Origin: Candidatus Omnitrophota bacterium | GTDB lineage: Bacteria > Omnitrophota > Gorgyraeia > Zapsychrales > Fredricksoniimonadaceae | Reading direction: 5' to 3' | Assembly: GCA_016789035.1 (NCBI GenBank) | Contig: JAEUSC010000415.1 | Span: 1 to 5,227, forward strand | Length of the DNA: 5,227 nucleotides | Part shown: in pieces, positions 1 to 5,227 of the stretch | Position numbering within the stretch: the first letter of the stretch is position 1 | Layout of the letters: every line of letters starts with the position of its first letter | Notes under the pieces: model-generated | Database searches by the model: none | Seen by the model: only the letters and a program-made list of their open reading frames with translations | What the model was told of the DNA's origin: nothing | Program-made: the position numbers and the translations under genes

Positions 1-2
1 GA

Positions 3-3000
3 ATGGCTAAACGACAATGGGAATTCAAGGTGTCTGTTCAGCGTTTAGGGACCCGGCCCGAAGAATATTCCGACAGCGTCATCCTCGCCCAGGTTGAAAT
101 CGATTGGCAAAGAAACATCGATATGCATGTCTATTTGCATATTTATGATGGCGCGGCTGCCGCTGACGTCTTGAATGTTTTGCTTAGTATTCCGAATCTG
201 CCTTCCGATGTTAGGGATGCCCTGCGCAATCTCAGTAACCGGTTTGCCAGAAGCAGTTTCTCTTCGCCTGTTGATGATCGTCTGTATACGAACTTAACAT
301 TTGAACATATTCAGGATGTCTTTGAATTGTTAAACGAGCAACGAAAGCAGCGAAACGAGATCGAGTTTGCCATTAATATTTCCTGGCAGGGCCAGCGTCC
401 GGAATCTCATTCGGGGCATGTTAAAAAAGAACCCTTTAAGGGAGATCTGCAGTATGTTCGCACATCAGCCGCATTTGAACTTTATGATGGAATTTCTGCT
501 GGAGAATTTTTAGCGGCTCTTCTAAGAATCACGCCGCTCCCGTTTGATCTTAAGATGGCCCTCGAAGATTTGGCTCGCAGGTTCGCCAAAACATCGGACA
601 TTGACGAACCGGCCTCATCAACAATCATCCGCAAGGTGCAGGAGTTTGATGCTTCCTTTGCCAATCTTTATAGAATTCTCGTGCACACGGGACGACCGGT
701 CAACGCCCAATCACTGATCCGTGCCTGGTATTCCTGGTTGTTTGATTTGCTTGGATCTTCTGATGGAGCCGTCAGGTCTGAAGCCAAACGGACTCTAAAG
801 AGTCTGGAGAAAGACCACCTCGATCCAAATGAATGGGCTGTTTATATTGATGGAAAGCTGGTTGATCCGCAGGAGAATTTATGGGTTTCCAACGTAAATA
901 GTTATGAGCTGGTTCAGTTTCGTGTGACAAGCGGATCCGGCAATGGAAAAGGAAGAAATGGCAGCAAAGAAACGGTGAGTGAGCAGCTTCATAAGCATCT
1001 TTTACAACCGGTCAGCCCTTCCGTAAAAGCATATAAGCTTAAAGTTCCTCTGGTTCATCGTTTTCAAGAATCAAAAGGCAGAAATTCCTTTTATATGTTT
1101 GTGGATGATTCGTTGGTTGCGGAGCTGCCGAATCTGGAAAGAATCGACGCCATTAACGAAATAATTAAACGACTTCTGGGAGATTTGCACGCTTTATCCG
1201 AAAGATATTCCGATAGAGAGTTGGTTGCGTATGCTAAAGCGCATGGTTTGGATTTGGATCGAGACACTTTGCGGTCATTTAAAAAGAAAGGCCAACCCAA
1301 ATATTTGTCGTGGGTCATTCGGTTGCAGGAGGTAGTTGCTTTGAAGCTTAAAGATGAAATTCCTGCCTCCGCACGGGCATTGCGTGGAAGAATTCGTGAG
1401 TTGCAACAGTTTGGAATCGCCCAACGCCGTGTGGCACAAGCGTTGGGATTAACAAAAAATACGGTCTTAAACGTGGGGCGGACAAGGAACTCAAGCATCA
1501 AAACCCGCCGGCGGCTTGAGAACGGTTTGAAGCAGTTTGAAGCGCAAAAGACAAAACTTATTGAGCTTAAGACAAAAGTTAACAACATGTTAAGCCGCGT
1601 ACCGCAGAAGATTTTCCTTAAGGCAGCTCGGAATATGCAGCGAGGCATCTTGATGAGGTTTCTCAAGACCGGCTGGGCCCAACCGCATACAATTCAGAAA
1701 CTTCAACAAGCTGTTGATCAATTGGCAACCGAATCCGGCAAGTATTTTTCCGAAGAGGACATTGAAAGCCTCCGGCAATCCATTTCGCAGATTCCCCGGC
1801 AATGGCAGGATAAACACATTGCCGAACGGGCGGTTATATTAGGCTTTAATGTCAGTCCATCAGATATCAGCTATTTTAGAAGCGGTGTTCGTTTGGGGCA
1901 TCACAAGTTGACGGGTGTTAAGCGGGCGTTACAAAGTTTGAAAGATGAAAAACGGGAGGGATCATCCAGCCCGGTCATCAAAGCCGAAAAGTTGAGAAAT
2001 ATTGAGACTATCTTAACCGTCATCGCAGCCCAGTTCCGACCGGGTGTTAAAACATTACCTTTGAAAACACTGGCCTTGGTGCGAAACGAATTAGGAAAAG
2101 ATAAGAAGAAGTTTGTCTCTATTCAGGCGATTATTCGTCATGACCTGAAATTGCAGAAAGTCGTTGAGAAGGGATTTACCAGCGAAGAGATCCGCAGTCT
2201 CCGGGTCAGGGTTCAGAATGTTCTTCGCCTCATGCATTATTATGGAGCTTTAAGTTTTGTATTTTCCCAGCAATCATTGGCACGCATCTCGCAGAAAACG
2301 CCCTTTGCCTTTAGTCAGGATGTGATTTCAAGTTTAGTTAGAAACAAGTCTTATGAAAAAGAAATTCCATCGAAACGAGAAAAGGCGGTAAAGACCGAAG
2401 TAAAACGCAACACAATTAAGCAAAAAGCTGTTTTAGCCCGGAAAAAACCGCGTTGGTTTGCGGGATATAAAATGCGAGCGGGACCGAAGGTTGTTTATTA
2501 TTACAATCATGATCAAAAGCACACCCGTTCCCCCATAAAACGTTACTCATCCTCCAGCCCGATTCATTCAGCAACTCCGTCTCCCAGTAATCATGTGCTG
2601 ACGCCTGTCTATATTCATGATGTTTTTAATTTAAGCGCAGACAGAAAATACGGTGTGTTGCGTCCGATCATTGTTCCGTTCTTTGACAGGCTCATCATCT
2701 TTACGGAAGGCATCCGCTATGAGATCAGTGCCGGGAAAAGTTTTCCTCTGGCCGTGGCGGTCCGGCGATACCAGGTTGGAGTCGTCAACAAAAGGCATGT
2801 GTATTGGCAGGGCGAAATCATCAATTTAGGGAAGGGTTCCGTCAAGGGAAGGATTGACCTTCGTGTTGATCGCGCCGGAAACCTGGGAAATTATCAGGCG
2901 GTGATCACGGATCTTGGGCAAAGTACCCGTCCGATATTTATCGAGACCGTTTATTTGAACCAGCGGTATGTGTCGTTGCAAGCTGCACAGGTTCCAAGCA

Positions 3001-5227
3001 ATAGGTATCGTCTCATAGATTTGAGGCAGGTGAGCGTCTTAAAAGTAAAACCGAATGGGCAACGGTTTAACGTGCTGTGGCGATTGCCACGCAATAATGA
3101 TAATTTCCCGAAGATTCCGTTCGATCGTCTATCGGGCGATGAGCTTTATCGGGACATGATGCTTGGCCGTATCAAAGCGATTGAATGGCGAGGCCGGCCA
3201 TATTTCGTTTGGATTGTCGCTCTCAGATACCGCAACTATCAATACCGTTTCATGACGTATGACCAAATGACCCTCCTAAATAAGCGTGACCGCGATCTTT
3301 CCAACGGACAGGTTTCCTCGGCCGTTGAGGATTCGAAAGTTCCCGACAATGAGCGGGTCGCTTTGAGGCAGCGCCTGGAAAAGGTCTTTCAACAGGGTGT
3401 TTCGTTATTGGAAAGCGGCAAGACATTGAGTCCTGAATCGAAAAAGTCTATGAGGCAAGAGGCGCTCATGATTTTTAACGAGGCGTTATCCATCAGTATC
3501 CATCTCAAAGACATTCAGCGCGAACTGGATTCTGCCAATACCCTTGCGCAGTTGCATTTCTTTTTAAATCAATGGGATTATGCCATTCAATATTGGGAAC
3601 ATGTGGTGTCGGTTTCCCAGGAGGTTTCTGAACATGTGTTCTACAACCTGGCGTTGAGCTATGCCGAGCGGATCTTGGGCTGGCATCAAGAAAGAAGGCA
3701 CGCATCTGAAATTAAGATTGATGGCCAGCGGGCGATATTGTTGTTGGAGCACTACAGGACATCGTCAGAGCCGGCCAGAGTTGGGCTTGAGACCGACATC
3801 TACCTAGTTCTTTATCACTATGCCGAGACGACGCAGCTTCGGCAGCAATGGCTTAACGAGGCCATAAGCCGATTGGATTGGACCCTTTCTAAGATATCTT
3901 TACAGGTTCCGGATGTTCATGAGGCATTAATCGGTCCGCTGTTGATCCGCCGTCAGGATGATGACATTAACAGGGCCATTCAATCCTTGGATAAGGCCTT
4001 GTCGCTAGCGAGCGGCGAAACCATCGCAAAGGTGCGCAAAGACATATTTAATGCCATCTTGAACCGGTATCTTTATCTCACTACTGTGAAAGTCCAGGGG
4101 CTGGATGAGGAAACTTCACAATTGCTGGTTAAGCTCCTGCGGCACGCCAAAGACAATGAAATGACATCCGTGACAAAGCTGTTTTCTGAGGCATTCCGAA
4201 ATTACCGACGGATGCTCGATTTGCAGGAAGTGCCCGCAGCGAGGGACCCTGTGCTTCATGCGTTTCAGGCTGTTATTTCATCTGAAAATGTACATGCTTC
4301 TATTCGTCGAAAGACATTCGTTTTGTTGCGATCTGTTGTTGCCAACGATTTGCCTTTGCGTCTGATTTACTTGCAAAGACTCCTTCTGGATTGGGTCGGG
4401 GCCGATAAAAAGGAGCGGCTTGCGATTAAACAGGAGTGGAGGCGTTGGGCCGTGGTCAATGAGCGTGAGGGTGCTGATCAAAAGCACGTGCGTCATCTCG
4501 AAAATATGCGTTTGCTGGGACAGTCCACAAATGACGCGGATCTGTCCGTTATTGTGGAGACCTTCGCTACCAGTGTGAAAAACGTCCTAGTCAATAATGA
4601 ATTGATCCTGGACGGGAAGATCGTTCTTCGGCTGGATGAGAAAACGCAAACGGCTGTCATTGATGTAGAAGAGAACATGACATCGGATCTTAAAGAAAAA
4701 GCAGAAAAGAGAATCCGAAAGACAATCAAAGAATGGGGTGTAAAGAAGGTTGACTTGGGAATGACAGAGCAATGGATCAACGATGAAACCATGGACGTCA
4801 TTGGCCAGATTTTAGAGAGCTTTGCTTCCATTGCAACAAACGAATCCCAGCTGGCGGATGTTGTCCGTTCGCATTTGACACTTAGAAAATTGAGGTTCAA
4901 TGATCGCGTTGTTAATGAAACCGTAGGCTATACAAATCAACTCATCGAAGAAGGTGTCCTGCGCCGCGGCTCCGTGGCACCGGAAGAACTGGCGAAGTTT
5001 TTGAGTGAAATCGCGCAGTATTATTTGATCGAACGTCATTTTCCCAATCCGTTCTATGGGTTATCCAGCGGCGACATCTTCAAACCCGTCCTCATTGTCC
5101 GCTCGCAAGAAGCAGATAGTTATTATTCATTTCTGACCGACGGCCGGGCGTTTGTCTTTCCTGGCGTTGTCATCGTTCCCCAAGGGATTTTAAATGAAAA
5201 AACGGCCAAGGGCTTCGGATGGAAAGT
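3..5227 (+). CDS. Giant modular multidomain protein, partial (no stop in window)
   Basis: One frame is open from base 3 to the window end with no in-frame stop: 1,741 complete codons plus two bases. I do not recognise it as a named gene. Module order by residue is: duplicated alpha/beta unit 7-216; helical and strand-rich segment 217-395; tandem helix-turn-helix-like repeats 398-797; basic then Ser/Pro-rich linker 798-864; beta-rich domain 865-1092; TPR-like helices 1116-1362; other helices 1363-1512; unidentified alpha/beta region 1515-1741. No cysteine codon was found. No N-terminal signal peptide follows the first ATG, and no hydrophobic run is long enough to be a membrane helix. The ATG at base 3 is the first possible start, but no ribosome-binding site can be assessed with two bases upstream, so the frame may continue leftwards. 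Codon use looks even and I see no sign of a frameshift. A scaffold or surface/intracellular giant protein is inferred; no enzymatic motif was found. Confidence 0.95.
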   Translation, partial: MAKRQWEFKVSVQRLGTRPEEYSDSVILAQVEIDWQRNIDMHVYLHIYDGAAAADVLNVLLSIPNLPSDVRDALRNLSNRFARSSFSSPVDDRLYTNLTFEHIQDVFELLNEQRKQRNEIEFAINISWQGQRPESHSGHVKKEPFKGDLQYVRTSAAFELYDGISAGEFLAALLRITPLPFDLKMALEDLARRFAKTSDIDEPASSTIIRKVQEFDASFANLYRILVHTGRPVNAQSLIRAWYSWLFDLLGSSDGAVRSEAKRTLKSLEKDHLDPNEWAVYIDGKLVDPQENLWVSNVNSYELVQFRVTSGSGNGKGRNGSKETVSEQLHKHLLQPVSPSVKAYKLKVPLVHRFQESKGRNSFYMFVDDSLVAELPNLERIDAINEIIKRLLGDLHALSERYSDRELVAYAKAHGLDLDRDTLRSFKKKGQPKYLSWVIRLQEVVALKLKDEIPASARALRGRIRELQQFGIAQRRVAQALGLTKNTVLNVGRTRNSSIKTRRRLENGLKQFEAQKTKLIELKTKVNNMLSRVPQKIFLKAARNMQRGILMRFLKTGWAQPHTIQKLQQAVDQLATESGKYFSEEDIESLRQSISQIPRQWQDKHIAERAVILGFNVSPSDISYFRSGVRLGHHKLTGVKRALQSLKDEKREGSSSPVIKAEKLRNIETILTVIAAQFRPGVKTLPLKTLALVRNELGKDKKKFVSIQAIIRHDLKLQKVVEKGFTSEEIRSLRVRVQNVLRLMHYYGALSFVFSQQSLARISQKTPFAFSQDVISSLVRNKSYEKEIPSKREKAVKTEVKRNTIKQKAVLARKKPRWFAGYKMRAGPKVVYYYNHDQKHTRSPIKRYSSSSPIHSATPSPSNHVLTPVYIHDVFNLSADRKYGVLRPIIVPFFDRLIIFTEGIRYEISAGKSFPLAVAVRRYQVGVVNKRHVYWQGEIINLGKGSVKGRIDLRVDRAGNLGNYQAVITDLGQSTRPIFIETVYLNQRYVSLQAAQVPSNRYRLIDLRQVSVLKVKPNGQRFNVLWRLPRNNDNFPKIPFDRLSGDELYRDMMLGRIKAIEWRGRPYFVWIVALRYRNYQYRFMTYDQMTLLNKRDRDLSNGQVSSAVEDSKVPDNERVALRQRLEKVFQQGVSLLESGKTLSPESKKSMRQEALMIFNEALSISIHLKDIQRELDSANTLAQLHFFLNQWDYAIQYWEHVVSVSQEVSEHVFYNLALSYAERILGWHQERRHASEIKIDGQRAILLLEHYRTSSEPARVGLETDIYLVLYHYAETTQLRQQWLNEAISRLDWTLSKISLQVPDVHEALIGPLLIRRQDDDINRAIQSLDKALSLASGETIAKVRKDIFNAILNRYLYLTTVKVQGLDEETSQLLVKLLRHAKDNEMTSVTKLFSEAFRNYRRMLDLQEVPAARDPVLHAFQAVISSENVHASIRRKTFVLLRSVVANDLPLRLIYLQRLLLDWVGADKKERLAIKQEWRRWAVVNEREGADQKHVRHLENMRLLGQSTNDADLSVIVETFATSVKNVLVNNELILDGKIVLRLDEKTQTAVIDVEENMTSDLKEKAEKRIRKTIKEWGVKKVDLGMTEQWINDETMDVIGQILESFASIATNESQLADVVRSHLTLRKLRFNDRVVNETVGYTNQLIEEGVLRRGSVAPEELAKFLSEIAQYYLIERHFPNPFYGLSSGDIFKPVLIVRSQEADSYYSFLTDGRAFVFPGVVIVPQGILNEKTAKGFGWK
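21..344 (+). repeat. N-terminal alpha/beta unit, copy 1 (protein-level repeat)
   Basis: Residues 7-114 are the first copy of a tandemly duplicated unit. It opens with a strand starting EFKVSV, followed by G-x-RPE, then a second strand ending in Y48-D-G, and a Leu-rich helical part to about residue 85. Residues 48-85 align without gaps to residues 161-198, and I count 18 identities in 38 positions. Residues 7-26 align without gaps to 121-140 with 8 of 20 identical. The tail carries the SSPV motif at 87-90 and a charged helix that leads directly into copy 2. The family is not recognised. The repeat is visible in protein but not in DNA, so the duplication is old. Confidence 0.85.
363..650 (+). 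repeat. N-terminal alpha/beta unit, copy 2 (protein-level repeat)
   Basis: Residues 121-216 repeat copy 1 at an offset of 113-114 residues. It opens with EFAINIS and G-x-RPE. It then has Y161-D-G and the helical core LLxIxxLPxDxxxALxxL, followed by RFA. It lacks the SSPV motif of copy 1 and ends in a charged helix. Shared features between copies include the YDG turn, the L-P-x-D pair and the R-F-A triplet, which likely mark the structural core. Function is unknown. It may be a protein-interaction or assembly module. Confidence 0.85.
651..1187 (+). other. Helical then strand-rich segment of the giant protein
   Basis: Residues 217-276 read as amphipathic helices with several aromatic residues (AWYSWLFDLL at 241-250). 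Residues 277-375 are strand-rich: a VYIDGKLVDP hairpin near 280-289, a flexible Gly/Ser/Asn/Lys-rich loop at 310-322, and a second strand pair around 346-370 (KLKVPLV, then FYMFVDD). Residues 376-395 form a helix leading into the first helix-turn-helix-like repeat. I recognise no family. The FYMFVDD part loosely resembles the VYLHIYDG part of the N-terminal unit and could be a degenerate third copy, but the match is too weak to call. Confidence 0.5.
1194..2393 (+). repeat. Array of about six tandem helix-turn-helix-like repeats
   Basis: Residues 398-797 contain six divergent units spaced about 62-86 residues apart. Each has the pattern helix, turn, recognition-like helix, loop, closing helix. 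Recognition-like helices lie at about 421-430 (DTLRSFKKKG), 486-496 (NTVLNVGRTRN), 548-557 (GILMRFLKTG), 620-628 (SDISYFRSG), 706-714 (SIQAIIRHD) and 773-783 (DVISSLVRNKS). Unit 2 is the clearest: RRVAQALGLTKNTV is a textbook Cro/CI or LacI-type helix-turn-helix core, followed by a basic closing helix. Units 1 and 4 have longer turns; units 5 and 6 are the most divergent. The fold assignment rests on pattern only. Known single copies of such domains bind DNA, but here they may bind RNA or protein, or be purely structural. A helix-turn-helix array inside a giant protein is unusual. Confidence 0.6.
1395..1550 (+). other. Best-conserved helix-turn-helix unit (unit 2 of the array)
   Basis: Residues 465-516 match the Cro/CI-type layout without insertions. 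Helix 2 is AQRRVAQALG at 473-482. The turn is at G482-L-T, and the recognition-like helix is KNTVLNVGRTR at 485-495. A Ser/Lys/Thr loop then leads to the closing helix TRRRLENGLKQF at 501-512. The key positions Ala478, Gly482, Thr487 and Val488 are those usually conserved in this fold. The recognition and closing helices carry many Arg and Lys, which fits nucleic-acid contact. This unit is the anchor for recognising the weaker neighbours. Confidence 0.7.
2394..2594 (+). other. Basic and Ser/Pro-rich interdomain linker
   Basis: Residues 798-864 join the helix-turn-helix-like array to the beta-rich domain. Between 801 and 848 there are 15 Lys/Arg and only one acidic residue (Asp837), so the segment is strongly positive. 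It contains an ARKKPRWF cluster at 812-819 and a YYY run at 832-834. From 843 it becomes low-complexity: RSPIKRY, then SSSSPI at 849-854, then SATPSPSN. The charge fits nucleic-acid or anionic-polymer binding next to the array. The Ser/Pro part looks like a flexible hinge. Confidence 0.7.
2595..3278 (+). other. Beta-rich domain, possibly Ig-like
   Basis: Residues 865-1092 alternate hydrophobic strands with Gly/Asn/Asp turns. Strand candidates include RPIIVPF (888-894), RLIIF (896-900), FPLAVAVRRYQVGVV (914-928), VYWQGEIINLG (934-943), GRIDLRVD (949-956), YQAVITDLG (964-972) and PIFIETVYL (977-985). The spacing and the GNLGNYQAVI turn-strand suggest an immunoglobulin-like beta-sandwich around 886-985. 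More strands follow at 1011-1027 and 1058-1085, the last rich in aromatic residues (RPYFVWIVALRYRNYQYRF). No catalytic motif was seen. The Ig-like label is a guess from strand pattern. Confidence 0.5.
3348..4088 (+). other. TPR-like helical repeat domain
   Basis: Residues 1116-1362 are nearly all helical, with tetratricopeptide-type signatures. A typical A-x3-(F/W/L)-x2-(A/V) second-helix motif occurs at A1154/F1158/A1161, A1194/W1198/V1201 and A1325/L1329/A1332. The unit at 1174-1206 also has the first-helix Leu-Ala pair (1181-1182) correctly spaced before it. The next unit has NLALSY at 1215-1220 and A1244-I-L-L-L, separated by a charged insertion of about a dozen residues (WHQERRHASEIK). 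Units near 1262-1297 and 1341-1360 are degenerate. TPR domains are protein-protein interaction scaffolds; the partner here is unknown. Confidence 0.72.
4089..4544 (+). other. Alpha-helical region following the TPR-like repeats
   Basis: Residues 1363-1514 are predicted helical throughout, with leucine-rich amphipathic stretches (SQLLVKLLRHAK at 1372-1383, KTFVLLRSVV at 1437-1446, LRLIYLQRLLLDWVG at 1452-1466) and a highly charged segment at 1467-1500. It probably extends the superhelix of the preceding domain, but I see no clear repeat signature and no recognisable family. Confidence 0.5.
4545..5227 (+). other. Unidentified alpha/beta region at the open right end
   Basis: Residues 1515-1741 start with a helix (VIVETFATSVKNVLVNNE) and a strand pair (KIVLRLDEKTQTAVIDVEE, 1539-1557). 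A charged helix, KEKAEKRIRKTIKEWG at 1564-1579, follows, then more helices to about 1680. From 1681 the character changes to strands and turns: NPFYG, KPVLIVRS, YYSFLTDGRAFVFPGVVIVPQGIL. This last stretch faintly resembles the strand-loop segment that precedes the zinc-binding helix in M48-type metallopeptidases, but no HExxH lies inside the window, so no enzyme is called. The domain continues past the edge. Confidence 0.5.

Noticed and set aside
3..5. ATG at base 3 as the confirmed gene start
   Set aside because: Only two bases precede it, so neither a ribosome-binding site nor an upstream stop can be seen. A repeat unit begins six residues later, and giant repeat proteins often continue upstream.
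1327..1343. Internal AGGAGGT followed seven bases later by an in-frame TTG, a possible internal translation start
   Set aside because: The bases simply encode Q-E-V within a repeat unit. A start here would cut between helix-turn-helix-like units 1 and 2, but with a single instance and no comparative data it is best treated as chance.
1395..1550. A free-standing transcription factor gene at the clearest helix-turn-helix
   Set aside because: There is no stop or start around it. The unit is embedded in the continuous frame with similar units on both sides.
1091..1666. Minus-strand open frame of 191 codons
   Set aside because: It lies wholly antisense to the continuous plus-strand frame, inside the helix-turn-helix-like array. 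Its translation is rich in Cys, Ser, Arg and Phe with no recognisable domain, as expected of a complement artefact.
3189..3248. Aromatic and hydrophobic stretch considered as a membrane helix
   Set aside because: The hydrophobic run (YFVWIVAL) is only about eight residues and is flanked by Arg and Tyr, so it fits a beta strand rather than a membrane span. No other stretch reaches about 18 hydrophobic residues.
3619..3657. AGGAGGT with an ATG eight bases downstream in another frame
   Set aside because: The resulting frame stops after only seven codons and lies within the TPR-like coding region, so no gene is supported.
4493..4900. Minus-strand open frame of 135 codons
   Set aside because: Antisense to the coding frame. 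The Ser/Phe/Thr-rich translation mirrors Lys/Glu/Asp codons of the sense strand and shows no family features.
1..5227. CRISPR array, direct DNA repeats, insertion sequence, tRNA, terminator or promoter
   Set aside because: No regularly spaced identical repeats, inverted-repeat element ends, cloverleaf or hairpin plus T-run were seen, and the entire length is occupied by one coding frame. The repeats present are at protein level only.

Overview
The window is a single, uninterrupted plus-strand reading frame. From base 3 to the last base (5227) there is no stop codon in this frame, giving 1,741 complete codons plus two bases of the next. Residue n begins at base 3n. The frame has no stop at the right edge, and its left end cannot be judged because only two bases precede the first ATG. 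I therefore read it as a fragment of one very large bacterial protein gene. No other gene, RNA gene, mobile element, CRISPR array, promoter or terminator could be supported.

The protein is modular. Residues 7-216 hold two tandem copies of an alpha/beta unit of about 114 residues. Residues 217-395 are a helical stretch followed by a strand-rich, Gly/Ser-containing segment. Residues 398-797 form a run of about six divergent helix-turn-helix-like repeats, which is the most distinctive part. Residues 798-864 are a strongly basic, then Ser/Pro-rich linker. Residues 865-1092 look beta-rich, possibly Ig-like. Residues 1116-1362 are TPR-like helical repeats. Residues 1363-1512 are further helices. 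Residues 1515-1741 are an unidentified alpha/beta region that runs off the window.

Two global properties stand out. I found no cysteine in the 1,741 residues, and no convincing signal peptide or membrane segment. A short Ser-Ser-Pro-Val/Ile motif recurs at module junctions.

The source is probably bacterial: standard genetic code, continuous dense coding, and GC of about 46% by a hand count of four sampled lines. Giant modular uncharacterised proteins of this kind are known from Candidatus Omnitrophota (former OP3) and some related deep-branching or PVC-type genomes. I offer Omnitrophota as the leading guess only, because nothing here is a taxonomic marker. The modules suggest a scaffold: TPR and beta modules for protein contacts, and the HTH array plus basic linker for possible nucleic-acid contacts. 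That combined role is inference.
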